Assembly: GCA_001657385.1 (NCBI GenBank)
Contig: LYSZ01000002.1
Coordinates: 124,001-188,000 of the forward strand
Reading direction: 5' to 3'
Origin: Parvularcula sp. BBD 1991-13
Lineage (GTDB): Bacteria; Pseudomonadota; Alphaproteobacteria; Caulobacterales; Parvularculaceae
DNA length: 64,000 nucleotides
The position numbers and the translations under genes were made by a program. The number at the start of each line of letters is the position of its first letter. The stretch's first letter is position 1. Below are positions 51,829 through 60,655 of this stretch, in pieces. Under the pieces are notes generated by a model. The model was not told the origin of the DNA, made no database searches, and worked only from the letters and a program-made list of their open reading frames with translations.

Positions 51829-53133
51829 TCAGATCTCCTCCCGGACGGCGCGCCACGCCTTGCGCAGGCTGGCCCTGTGATCGGGATGCGCAATCGCGAT
51901 CAGCGCCTTGGCCCGCTCCTCGACGGACAAATCGCGCAGATCCGCCGCCCCGTATTCCGTTACGACAAGTCCCATGTCCGCCCGCGCGACGGACACTGAC
52001 GCGGCGTTCAGCCTGGGGACGATGCGCGAGACGGCGCCGCCCTTCGCTGCCGAAGCCAGGGCGACGATCGGTTTCCCGCCCGGCGCGGCCGCCGCGCCGC
52101 GCAGGAAATCGACCAGTCCGCCGGCGCCGGAAACCTGCCGTCCGCCGATATATTCCGCGTTCGCCTGGCCGAAAAGATCGACCTCGATCACCGAGTTGAT
52201 CGCGGTGAAGTTTTCGACGCCGCTCAGGGTTTTCAGGGCGTGGGTATGGCCGACCGGCGCGAAGACCGTCCGGCGATCCGTCGCGGCGAAATCGTACAGC
52301 GCCCGCGAGCCGAGGGCGACGCCGGCGGTGATCGCCCCCTCCCCTTCGGCGATGACGCCGGCCCCGACCGCGTCGAGAACCGGATCGGAGATCATGCCGG
52401 AATGAATGCGCAACCGTCGCTTTCCTTTCAGCGCTTTCAGCACCGCAAGTTGAACATTGCCCAGGCCGAATTGCAAAACGTCCCCGTCGCTGATCCGCGC
52501 GGCGATGGTTTCGGCGATGGCGTCAAAAACCGGGGACAGTGCGGGCGGCGCGTATTCGAGCAGGGCATGCGCCGCTTCGACGACGATGTCGAACGTATCG
52601 ATAGAGAGCCGCGGCGACCGCGCCGGCGACGGCATCAGCGGGTTGATATGGGCGATCCGGATGATGTCCTCGCGCCCGTTCAGTGCGGGCGTGAAATCCG
52701 CGCTGACGCCGAGCGAACACCGCCCGTCCCGGTCCGGCGGCGAGACCTGAATGAAGGCGGCGTCAAGCGGGGTCCGGCCGAGCCATTCATAGGCCTGGGT
52801 ATAGGAAAGAGGCCGCAGCCGCGCCGCGCCGCGCTCGAAGCTGGCGCGAACGTCAGCGGAAAGAAAAATCAGCTCCGACCGTGCGCGCTCGTGCAATTGC
52901 GCGTAATCGACCCGGTTCACGCCCGGGATCCACACGCCCAGAAACGTCGCATTGTCGGCGAGGGCCGGTTCGGCCCGCATGGCTTCAACGAAGGCAAGCG
53001 CCTCGCCGGCGCAACCGGGCGCGTAAATCCGTCCGCCCTCGGGCAGGCGCCGGCGCAAGGCGCGCAACGCCGCCGGCGGGGTCGTCTCCCTGCGGTTTGT
53101 CCCCGCGCGCGGCGAAAGAGTGTTTGCGGTCAT
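51829..53133 (-). CDS. Acetyl-CoA hydrolase/4-hydroxybutyrate-type CoA-transferase
   Basis: A 434-residue class I CoA-transferase of the AcH1/4-hydroxybutyrate CoA-transferase family. Residue Glu317 in NSVIEVDLFGQANAEYIGG is the catalytic glutamate that forms the CoA thioester. N-terminal 20 residues are variable. It exchanges CoA between acetyl- or acyl-CoA and a dicarboxylate product. It is divergent from the MmgE/PrpD gene with starts only 24 bp apart, and leads the GntR regulator 2 gene by 3 bp. Confidence 0.87.
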   Translation of the reverse strand: MTANTLSPRAGTNRRETTPPAALRALRRRLPEGGRIYAPGCAGEALAFVEAMRAEPALADNATFLGVWIPGVNRVDYAQLHERARSELIFLSADVRASFERGAARLRPLSYTQAYEWLGRTPLDAAFIQVSPPDRDGRCSLGVSADFTPALNGREDIIRIAHINPLMPSPARSPRLSIDTFDIVVEAAHALLEYAPPALSPVFDAIAETIAARISDGDVLQFGLGNVQLAVLKALKGKRRLRIHSGMISDPVLDAVGAGVIAEGEGAITAGVALGSRALYDFAATDRRTVFAPVGHTHALKTLSGVENFTAINSVIEVDLFGQANAEYIGGRQVSGAGGLVDFLRGAAAAPGGKPIVALASAAKGGAVSRIVPRLNAASVSVARADMGLVVTEYGAADLRDLSVEERAKALIAIAHPDHRASLRKAWRAVREEI

Positions 53134-53155
53134 CGCTGTCTATGCTACACAATTC

Positions 53156-53171
53156 AAATGTCCGGACAAAG
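53156..53171. promoter_or_regulatory. Second operator, copy B (AATGTCCGGACAAAG)
   Basis: Core TGTCCGGACA (53159-53168) with right arm AAAG, 12 of 14 matches to the palindrome at 46197-46218. It overlaps the ATG (53158) of the first MmgE/PrpD gene and is 23 bp from the divergent CoA-transferase start. Confidence 0.6.
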
Positions 53172-54555
53172 CCAAAATCGCCCGACGGCTACGGAAATTC
53201 TCGCTGATCGCCTTGCCGGGCCCGTCACCGCAGCCGATCGCGAAAAAGCGGCGCTGTGCGTTCTGGACTGGGCGGGCTGCGCCGTCGCGGGCGCGGCCTC
53301 GCCGGCGGCGGCGGCGATGCGCGCGGGGCTCGCGGGCGCCGGCGAAGGAGCGGGCGCAGGAGCGGGTCGGAAAACCGATCCGCTGACGGATGTTCTGTAC
53401 TGGGGGGCGCTCGGCAATGTCCTTGAGATGGACGATGTAGACAAGCGCGCCCTGTTGCATCCGGGGCCTGTCGTCGTTCCCGCAGCGCTGGCGGCCGCCG
53501 CCGATACCGCCGCCGGTAGCGCCGATGATGCCGGCGCGGACGGGCGGCGGTTCCTCAACGGCGTCGTGCGCGGTTATGAGGCGGTCATCCGTATCGGACG
53601 CGCCGTCGGACCGGATCATTACCGGTTCTGGCACAATACGGGTACGTGCGGTCCTTTCGGCGCGGCCGCGGCGGCGGCGTCGATATTCGATCTGGACACG
53701 GAAAAAACCGTCTGGGCCCTGGGGCTTGCCGGCACGCAGGCGAGCGGGTTCTGGCAAACCCGCCATGAGCCGGCGTCGCAGGCAAAGCAACTGCACACCG
53801 CGCGCGCGGCTCATTCGGGATTGATGGCGGCGCGACTGGCGGCGAACGGTTTTGTCGGCGTAAAGGCGATCCTGGAAGGGCCGCAAGGGTTTTTCGCGGC
53901 GACCTGCGGCGACGCCGACCCGATGGCGGTTGTCGATTTTGACCGTGCGGGCTGGGCCGTTCACGATGTCAGCGTGAAGCCGTGGCCGGCCTGTCGCCAT
54001 GCCCATGCGGCGATCGACGCGGCGCTCGCCCTGCGCGCAGGGGGCGTTGACGCGGGCGATGTTGAACGCGCCGTTATCCGCACCTATGGTGACGCGCTGG
54101 TGTTCTGTGACAAGCCCTCACCGGAGGATGTTCTGAGCGCGAAGTTTTCCCTTCAGCATTCCGTGGCGGTCTCCCTGTTGAACGGACCCCCGCGCCTTGA
54201 CGATTTCGAGGGACCGGCGCTCGCCGATCCGGCGATCCGCGCCCTGCGCGGAAAGATCGCGGCGGCGGAGGACGAAGCCTATTCCCGCCGGTACCCTGCG
54301 CGGTTCGGCGCCGCGCTGGATATCGTTCTCGTCGGCGGCGGGCGCAGAACGGTCGAGATCCCGGACGCCCTTGGCGATCCTGAAAATCCGCCCCCGCGCG
54401 ATCTCGTCCTCGACAAGGCGCGAATGCTCATGGCGCATGGCGGTCTTGACACGGATAAAATGGAAAATCTGATTTCCTGCGCGCTTTCGCTGCCCGAACC
54501 GGATGGCTCGTTGAAGGCTTTCCTGGAGATGCTGAAATCGGGAGCGTTGCAGTGA
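53158..54555 (+). CDS. MmgE/PrpD family protein 1
   Basis: About 465 residues of the PrpD fold: ATEILADRLAGPVTAADREKAALCVLDWAGCAVAG at the N-terminus, VLEMDDVDKRALLHPGPVVVPAALAAA (with the D-D…H-P…V-V family motif), KPWPACRHAHAAIDAA in the middle. Members include 2-methylcitrate dehydratase, cis-aconitate decarboxylase and related lyases. No other start is convincing although the ATG overlaps the operator and has no ribosome site, which implies a leaderless or very short-leader mRNA. Its end overlaps the next gene's GTG (GTGA). Confidence 0.8.
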   Translation: MSGQSQNRPTATEILADRLAGPVTAADREKAALCVLDWAGCAVAGAASPAAAAMRAGLAGAGEGAGAGAGRKTDPLTDVLYWGALGNVLEMDDVDKRALLHPGPVVVPAALAAAADTAAGSADDAGADGRRFLNGVVRGYEAVIRIGRAVGPDHYRFWHNTGTCGPFGAAAAAASIFDLDTEKTVWALGLAGTQASGFWQTRHEPASQAKQLHTARAAHSGLMAARLAANGFVGVKAILEGPQGFFAATCGDADPMAVVDFDRAGWAVHDVSVKPWPACRHAHAAIDAALALRAGGVDAGDVERAVIRTYGDALVFCDKPSPEDVLSAKFSLQHSVAVSLLNGPPRLDDFEGPALADPAIRALRGKIAAAEDEAYSRRYPARFGAALDIVLVGGGRRTVEIPDALGDPENPPPRDLVLDKARMLMAHGGLDTDKMENLISCALSLPEPDGSLKAFLEMLKSGALQ

Positions 54556-55919
54556 CGTCTACGGAACGGTTCGCTCGTCATGCGCTTGAGACATCCTATG
54601 CGGATCTGCCGGGTGAAGCGGTGGATGCGGCGAAAATCTTCATTCTCGACACCATCGGCGTCGGCGTCGCCGGCGCCGCCGCGCCCCATGCGGACGCGGT
54701 GTTCGAAACGGTCAAGCGCTGGGGCGGCTGCGACGGGGCCGCGCCGGCGCATGTGCTGGGGCGCGGCGCCGCGCTGCCGGCGCCGTCGGCTGCTTTCGTC
54801 AATGGCTTCCAGATTCATTGCCAGGAATATGACTGCGTGCACGAGCCGGCGGTGGTTCATCCCATGGCGACCCTATTCGCTGCCCTGTCCGCGGAAACGC
54901 AACGCGCCGGACCGGTGGACGGGCGCTCGTTGATTGCGGCCGTCTGCACGGGCGTCGACGTCGCCGCGGGACTGGGCGTCGCGGCGAGATCGGCAATCCG
55001 GTTTTTCCGGCCCGCCAATGCCGGCATTTTCGGCGCGACCCTGGGCGTTGCGAGGCTGCGCGGATTTGACCTGCCCGCGGCGCTCGACGCCGCCGGTTAC
55101 GCCCTTGCTTTCTGTTCGGGAACCATGCAGGCGCATGTGGAGGGAAAGCCGGCGCTTCCCATACAGATCGGCAACGCCGCGCGTGGCGCCCTGATGGCGT
55201 GCGATCTTGCGGCCGGCGGATTGCCAGGACCGCATGACGTTATTGACGGTCCGTATGGATATCTTTCCCTGTTCGAGGAGGAAAGCGCCGTCGCGCCTGT
55301 TCTCGACAGTCTGGGCAAGGTCTGGCGCATGACAGAGGTTTCCCACAAGCCCTTCCCGACCGGGCGGGCGGCGCAGGGCGGGATTTCCGCGATTCAGCGA
55401 TTAAGGGAGAGCGGCGTTTCCGCCGATAATCTTGAGCGCCTGACGCTGACCGCGCCGCCCCTGATTCGAAGACTTGTCGGGCGTCCGTATAAGGATGAGA
55501 TGGACGTGAATTACGCCCGGCTGTGTTTCCCCTATCTCGGCGCCGTCGCGCTGCGTGACGGCGCCGTGGGGCTTGACGACTTCGACGCCGCACGCCGCCG
55601 GGATGGCGCGATTGCCCGCCTCGCCCGGCGCATGGAGGTGGTCGAGGCCGGGCCGGCCGACCCCGCCGCCTTTACGCCTCAGACCGCGTGCGCCGTCCTG
55701 AAGGACGGCCGCAGCATCGAAGCGCGCATCGGGGATCTCTACGGATCGCCGCAGGCCCCGATGGACCGCGCCGCCGCTCGGGAAAAATTCCGGCGCTGCA
55801 TGGATTATGGCTTCGGCCGAAACGTCAGCATCTGGGCGGATGAGTTGATTGCGCGCATCGAGCACCTTGAAGAAGAAAAGGATGCGGGACGTTTGATTCG
55901 CCTTGCTGCGGGCGTTTAA
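54552..55919 (+). CDS. MmgE/PrpD family protein 2
   Basis: A 455-residue PrpD-fold protein starting at a GTG inside the previous stop: TSTERFARHALETSYADLPGEAVDAAKIFILDTIGVGVAGAAAPHADA, QIHCQEYDCVHEPAVVHPMATLFAALSAE (with E-Y-D-C-V-H-E-P…H-P), KPFPTGRAAQGGISAIQRL. It could form a hetero-oligomer with the preceding paralogue or act on a different acid. The role of both is likely dehydration, decarboxylation or isomerisation of a branched tricarboxylate or dicarboxylate. Part of the rightward operon from 53158. Confidence 0.83.
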   Translation: MTSTERFARHALETSYADLPGEAVDAAKIFILDTIGVGVAGAAAPHADAVFETVKRWGGCDGAAPAHVLGRGAALPAPSAAFVNGFQIHCQEYDCVHEPAVVHPMATLFAALSAETQRAGPVDGRSLIAAVCTGVDVAAGLGVAARSAIRFFRPANAGIFGATLGVARLRGFDLPAALDAAGYALAFCSGTMQAHVEGKPALPIQIGNAARGALMACDLAAGGLPGPHDVIDGPYGYLSLFEEESAVAPVLDSLGKVWRMTEVSHKPFPTGRAAQGGISAIQRLRESGVSADNLERLTLTAPPLIRRLVGRPYKDEMDVNYARLCFPYLGAVALRDGAVGLDDFDAARRRDGAIARLARRMEVVEAGPADPAAFTPQTACAVLKDGRSIEARIGDLYGSPQAPMDRAAAREKFRRCMDYGFGRNVSIWADELIARIEHLEEEKDAGRLIRLAAGV

Positions 55920-55929
55920 GGAGAAGGGT

Positions 55930-57324
55930 ATGGACGGGCACAGAACATATTTCAACGCGGTCGACTGGGCGGCCATGCAGGCGGAACACCCGGTGGGCGA
56001 CGCATTTACGAAGATGGTGACCGGAATTTCCCGGGACGAGTTGCGCGCGCGTCAGGAAAAACTCTTTATGCGGTGTGTTGAGCGCGCCTGGGCGACGCCG
56101 TTCTACCAGCGCCTGTGGAGCGCAGCCGGCGCACAGAAGGGGGATATCGCCTCGCTTGACGATCTGCCGAAGCTGCCGGTCTTCGACAAGCAGGATATCA
56201 TGGACTCGATCGCCGCCGCGCCGCCGATCGGGGATTTCGCCGGCTTCGAGAGCTACGCTGCGGGGGACAAGCCGCCGGTGATCTTTCACACGACGTCGGG
56301 CACGACGGGGACGCCGCAGGTGCTCCTGTTCGGACCGAAAAGCCGGGAGGTGCAAAACCTCCTGCTTGGCAGGCTGTACCGGTTTCAGGGATTGCGGCCC
56401 GACGACGTCGTGCACTCCGTTTACGGGCACGGCATGATCAATGGCGGCCATTATGTGCGCGAGGCCGTGATTCACTGGACGAGTGCGATCTTCATGTCCG
56501 CGGGCACCGGCGTTGAGACGCGCTCCGCAAGGCAGGTGGAGCTGATGCGCGATTTCCGGGCGACGGCGATCGTCGGGTTCGCCGACTACATAAAGAAACT
56601 CGCCGTTGTCGCCAGGGAGGCCGGCATCGAACCCGGCCGGGATATCAACATACGGATGATTTCCGGCCATCTCGGGCGCGAGGACAAGGCGTCCCTGTCC
56701 GAGAGCTGGGGCGGTGCGAAGTGCTTCGACTGGTACGGCGTCGGCGACACCGGCGCCATCGCCGGCGAGGGGCCGGATCAGGACGGTCTCTATGTCATGG
56801 AAGACGCGCAATATCTTGAAGTTTGCGATATCGACAGCCATGCGCCCGTCGAGGACGGCGAGGACGGCGACATGGTCGTGACCTGTCTTTACAAGGATGA
56901 TATTTATCCTATTATCCGGTTCAACACCCACGACGTGACGCGGGTGAGAACCGATGCGTCGACCATCGGTGCGACGTTCAGGCGGATCGAGGGGTTTCTC
57001 GGGCGCTCCGACAACATGGTGAAGATCAGGGGCATCAATATTTTCCCGCAGGCGATCGGTCCGCTGCTGGAGGAGGCGCCGGCTTTCGCCGGCGAATTCA
57101 TCTGCAAGGCGGTGCGGGATGCGGCGGGCCGGGATGATTTTATCGTCATCGCCGAAGCGAAGGAAAAGTCTCCCGCGGTTGTCGAAGCCTTTCAGGATAT
57201 TCTGAAGCGCAAGATCGGCATTGCGCCCATGGTCGAACTGGCGGACCCGGGATCGCTCGCGCCGTTGACGCAGACGGAGGTTCGGCAAAAGCCGATCCGG
57301 CTGATCGACGAGCGTTTTTCATGA
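55930..57324 (+). CDS. Phenylacetate-CoA-ligase-type AMP-forming enzyme
   Basis: About 464 residues of the PaaK group of adenylate-forming ligases: P-loop HTTSGTTGTPQVLLFG (residues about 118-133), then WYGVGDTGAIAGEG and KDDIYPIIRFNTHDVTRVRTD … GRSDNMVKIRGINIFPQAI, the C-terminal domain hinge. It activates an aryl- or other carboxylic acid to a CoA ester. AAGGAGAAGGGT precedes the ATG at 55930. The amidase gene follows by ATGA, and the enzyme would activate the acid released by that amidase or a neighbouring step. Confidence 0.88.
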   Translation: MDGHRTYFNAVDWAAMQAEHPVGDAFTKMVTGISRDELRARQEKLFMRCVERAWATPFYQRLWSAAGAQKGDIASLDDLPKLPVFDKQDIMDSIAAAPPIGDFAGFESYAAGDKPPVIFHTTSGTTGTPQVLLFGPKSREVQNLLLGRLYRFQGLRPDDVVHSVYGHGMINGGHYVREAVIHWTSAIFMSAGTGVETRSARQVELMRDFRATAIVGFADYIKKLAVVAREAGIEPGRDINIRMISGHLGREDKASLSESWGGAKCFDWYGVGDTGAIAGEGPDQDGLYVMEDAQYLEVCDIDSHAPVEDGEDGDMVVTCLYKDDIYPIIRFNTHDVTRVRTDASTIGATFRRIEGFLGRSDNMVKIRGINIFPQAIGPLLEEAPAFAGEFICKAVRDAAGRDDFIVIAEAKEKSPAVVEAFQDILKRKIGIAPMVELADPGSLAPLTQTEVRQKPIRLIDERFS

Positions 57325-58721
57325 GCGATGAGGTCGTCGCCGCGCCCGGCGCCGCGGGGGCAGGCGCTGAAAGGCTGGATGTCGCGCGGCTGGACGTTAC
57401 GGGTTTGGGCGCCGCCTATGGCGCGGGGCGCCTGACGCCGCTCGACGCGGTCGAGGCCTTCCTTGAACGGATAGACCGTTTCAATCCGGCGCTGAACGCC
57501 TTCCTCGCGTTGCGCAGGGACGCCGCGCTGGAAGAGGCGCGGGCGTCGACGGAACGATGGCGGGCGGGCGCGCCTTTATCGTCGCTTGACGGCGTCCCTT
57601 ACGGGGTCAAGGCCAATATCGCCGTTGAGGATTTGCCCTGGCATGGGGGCGTCGCCGCATACCGGGACCGCGTGGCGGAAAAAGATGCGGCCTGCGTCTC
57701 CCTGTTGCGGAAAGGCGGCGCCATCGCGCTGGGGACCTTGAACATGCATGAGGGCGCCCTGGGCGCCGTCACCGACAACCCCCATTTCGGCAGATGCGGC
57801 AATCCGTGGAAAGAGGGCGCGACGCCCGGCGGCTCGTCCGGCGGGTCGGGCGCCGCGGTCGCCGCCGGGTTGTGCGCTTTCGCCCTGGGCACCGACACCA
57901 TGGGCAGCGTGCGCATCCCCTCGGCTTATTGCGGGATCGCGGCCCACAAGCCCAGCAAGGGGGCTGTCCCCGCCGAGGGGCTGATCGATCTTTCGCCGAC
58001 GCTGGATCATATCGGTCCGCATGCGCATACAATCGCCGATCTGATGGACATTCTTCCGGTGCTGACGGGCCGTCCGGCGGCGCCCGCATCTGCTGCGCCC
58101 GCGCCGATCGACCTGCGTATCGGGATCGCTTTCTGGGGCGGCGCCGTCGATGTCGACAGCGCCGTCGCGGAGGCTCACGAGGAAGCGAAGCGCATTGCGA
58201 AACGGATCGGGCCGACGGCGCGCGTCGATCTCTCCGGCATCGATTTCGGCGCCTTTCGCCGCAAGGGGCTGCTGGTCAGCGAAGTCGAGGGCTTTGCGGC
58301 GCATCAGCCCATGCTGGCGCGGCGCCCCGAGGGGTTCTCGCCGGCGTTTCGCGACCTACTGGAATGGGGCGCCCGCCAGCCGCCGGAGAAAATCGACGCC
58401 GCCTATGCCGGCATTCGCCTTGCCGGGGCGCGGCTCGCGGCGCTTTTCGCCGAGGAACGGGTTGACGTGATCATGACCCCGGCGACGCCCCAGGGGCCGT
58501 TCGATTTCGCCGATGCTGTTCCCGCCAATCAGGCCGACTTCACCGCGATGGCGAACTTTGCCGGCGCGCCGGCGACGGTCCTGCCGGCGTCGCGTCGCGG
58601 CGCGCCGCCGGCGTCTGTGCAATTCATCGCGCCGAAAGGCCGGGACGACATCGCCCTGGCGGCGGCGCGCGCATTCGAAGAGGCCCGGGGCGAGGCGCCG
58701 CGTCCGCCGGGATATTTCTGA
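57321..58721 (+). CDS. Amidase-signature family amidase
   Basis: A 466-residue amidase-signature enzyme: Lys97 in YGVKANI, the cis-Ser in GGSSGGSGAAVAAG (residues 170-183) and the nucleophile Ser196 in TDTMGSVRIPSAYCG. One conserved Gly of the GTDTGGS segment is Met194, a minor change. It hydrolyses a carboxamide to acid plus ammonia. The ATG overlaps the ligase stop (ATGA). Placed between a PaaK-like ligase and amide/imide hydrolases on the opposite strand, it fits half-amide hydrolysis. Confidence 0.9.
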   Translation: MSDEVVAAPGAAGAGAERLDVARLDVTGLGAAYGAGRLTPLDAVEAFLERIDRFNPALNAFLALRRDAALEEARASTERWRAGAPLSSLDGVPYGVKANIAVEDLPWHGGVAAYRDRVAEKDAACVSLLRKGGAIALGTLNMHEGALGAVTDNPHFGRCGNPWKEGATPGGSSGGSGAAVAAGLCAFALGTDTMGSVRIPSAYCGIAAHKPSKGAVPAEGLIDLSPTLDHIGPHAHTIADLMDILPVLTGRPAAPASAAPAPIDLRIGIAFWGGAVDVDSAVAEAHEEAKRIAKRIGPTARVDLSGIDFGAFRRKGLLVSEVEGFAAHQPMLARRPEGFSPAFRDLLEWGARQPPEKIDAAYAGIRLAGARLAALFAEERVDVIMTPATPQGPFDFADAVPANQADFTAMANFAGAPATVLPASRRGAPPASVQFIAPKGRDDIALAAARAFEEARGEAPRPPGYF

Positions 58722-58722
58722 C

Positions 58723-59505
58723 CTACCGCGTGGGAAAGTCGGCTTTGCGCTTTTCCAGGAACGCCTTGTAGCCTTCCCTGAAATCCTCGCCCTCGAACGC
58801 CTCCAGCATCAGCGCTATCGCTTCGGCAGCGTCGTCCGGAACGCCATCCTTCAGCATACGCAGGGTTTTTCGGGTCGCGCGGATGGACCATTGCGACAGG
58901 GCGGCGATTTGCGCAGCGAAGCCGGCGGTTTCCGCTTCCAGCGCGTCGTCGGAATAAAGGCGGTCGCAAAGCCCCATCCGCCGCGCTTCGTCCGCGTCGA
59001 TCAGGCGCGCGGTGAGCAACAGATCCCTGGCGCCGCTGACCCCCGCGGCGGCGGCGAGCCGGCGCGTATCGGCGAGGGAATAGACGAGGCCGAGCTTGCC
59101 GGGCGTTACGCCGAACCGGGCGGACGCGCCGGCAAAGCGAAAATCGCAGGCGAGCGCGATGGAGCACCCGCCGCCGACGCATGAGCCGGCGATCCTGGCG
59201 ATGGTCGGTTTTCCGCATGTCTCCAGCCGTTTCAGGCCGTCCAGCATGGTTTCGGTATAGCGCCGGGCCGTTTCCGCGGTTGCGTACACTTCGGCGAATT
59301 CGCTGATGTCGGCGCCGGCGGCGAAATGCCCGCCCTCGCCGCGCACGATGATGACGGTCGCGCCCTTGTCCGCTTCCGCCTCGGCGACGGCGCCGGCAAG
59401 GCTCGCCCACATAGCGGCGCTGACGGCGTTGCGCCGGTCCGGCTGGTTGAGAACGATCTCGCCGACCGGCGATCCGGAACGATAATGGAGGGAGGCCTCG
59501 GTCAT
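58723..59505 (-). CDS. Enoyl-CoA hydratase/isomerase family protein
   Basis: A 260-residue crotonase-fold protein: VIIVRGEGGHFAAGADISEFAEVYATAE (oxyanion-hole Ala-Gly-Ala-Asp), IARIAGSCVGGGCSIALACDFRFAGASARFGVTPGKLGLVYSLADTRRLAAAAGVSGARDLLLTARLIDADEARRMGLCDRLY. The GGGC segment replaces the more common GGGxE at the first catalytic position, so hydratase activity is uncertain and isomerase/hydrolase or other activity is possible. It ends 1 bp from the convergent amidase gene and starts 16 bp after the nitrilase-fold gene. Confidence 0.85.
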   Translation of the reverse strand: MTEASLHYRSGSPVGEIVLNQPDRRNAVSAAMWASLAGAVAEAEADKGATVIIVRGEGGHFAAGADISEFAEVYATAETARRYTETMLDGLKRLETCGKPTIARIAGSCVGGGCSIALACDFRFAGASARFGVTPGKLGLVYSLADTRRLAAAAGVSGARDLLLTARLIDADEARRMGLCDRLYSDDALEAETAGFAAQIAALSQWSIRATRKTLRMLKDGVPDDAAEAIALMLEAFEGEDFREGYKAFLEKRKADFPTR

Positions 59506-59521
59506 ATAATCTGCCTGCTGT

Positions 59522-60655
59522 CTATTTGATGACCCCGTCCCTGACGAGGCGGTCGATCACCGCCTGCTGCGCGGCGATGGCGTCGGCCCGTTCGACCATT
59601 TTGCCGTCGGGCGTGCGGTTCGCGGCCGCGACGATGCGCCCATAGCCTTCGCCGAACGCGCTCATGGGCAGGCGTGAGAGGAAATTCGACATGCCGGTCT
59701 TGCGGCGCGCTGCGCGCAGGCCGTCGAGGTCGATCACCGCGTTGGCGTTCATCGTCTCGCCGGGATAGGTTTGCGCGACGACGGCGCCTTTCCAGTCGAC
59801 GATTTTCGACATGCCGTCGGTGGAGGCCGCAGGCACCGCGGTTCCCGTGATGGCGGCGGAATTTGCCGAGACCACATACGCCATATTCTCCAGCGCCCGG
59901 GCGCGCTTGGCGATGTCCTTGGGCGTCAGGCCCGGCGCGCCGACCTCCGATGTCGGGTGGAGCAGGATTTCCGCCCCGTTCAGCGCATGCATGCGGGCGA
60001 TTTCCGGATACAGAATTTCCTCGCTGGCGATCGTGCCGAGAACGCCAAGCTCGGTTTCCACGGTGGGAAAAATCGCCTCGGCGCCATAGCGCTCAAGATA
60101 GGCGTCCCATACATCGTAGGGGCTGGGCGAGTAAAGCGAGATCATCCGGCGGTAGCGCAGCACCGCCTCGCCCGAGGGCGCGTAGATCACGTTCGCCTGG
60201 AAATAGAGGTCCGGAAACGCCGGATCGTTCTCGTAATGGTTCGAGCACAGATAGACGCCGAATTTCTTCGCCACCGCGCCGATCATGCCGGAGAACTCCC
60301 CGTCCATGTCGATGACGGCCTTGTCCTGCCATTCCTCGCGCGTCTCTCCCAGGGGGAAGCCGGTCATCCAGTATTCCGGCAGCACGACGAGTTTCAACTC
60401 GTAACCGTTGAAGCTTTTCAGGAACCCTTTCGAGGCGGCGATCTGGCCCGTCACGCGGCCGACCGCCGCGCGCATCCGGTCGCGCGCGCCCTCGCGGGTT
60501 GTGTCCTGGTTCACCGCCTCGCAGACGGTCTGCAGCGCAAGCGCCGAATAGCGTTCAAACGGGCCGGGTCCGGCGGTCGCGGCGGCGTTTGCGGCGGGCA
60601 GGGTCATAAAAGCTCCGAAGACGGCGGATGAAGCGAGAAACGAGCGGCGGTTCAT
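59522..60655 (-). CDS. Exported nitrilase-fold protein with altered catalytic triad
   Basis: A 377-residue carbon-nitrogen-hydrolase fold protein with a twin-arginine-type leader (NRRSFLASSAVFGAFMTLPAANA). The family triad Glu-Lys-Cys reads Glu94 (LPEYWM), Arg170 (RYRRMI) and Ser211 (TIASEEILYPEIAR): both the Lys and the nucleophilic Cys are replaced. It is therefore probably inactive as a classical nitrilase/amidase, or uses Ser, or serves as a binding protein. It is translationally coupled (ATGA at 60652-60655) to the upstream deacetylase-type gene. Confidence 0.8.
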   Translation of the reverse strand: MNRRSFLASSAVFGAFMTLPAANAAATAGPGPFERYSALALQTVCEAVNQDTTREGARDRMRAAVGRVTGQIAASKGFLKSFNGYELKLVVLPEYWMTGFPLGETREEWQDKAVIDMDGEFSGMIGAVAKKFGVYLCSNHYENDPAFPDLYFQANVIYAPSGEAVLRYRRMISLYSPSPYDVWDAYLERYGAEAIFPTVETELGVLGTIASEEILYPEIARMHALNGAEILLHPTSEVGAPGLTPKDIAKRARALENMAYVVSANSAAITGTAVPAASTDGMSKIVDWKGAVVAQTYPGETMNANAVIDLDGLRAARRKTGMSNFLSRLPMSAFGEGYGRIVAAANRTPDGKMVERADAIAAQQAVIDRLVRDGVIK

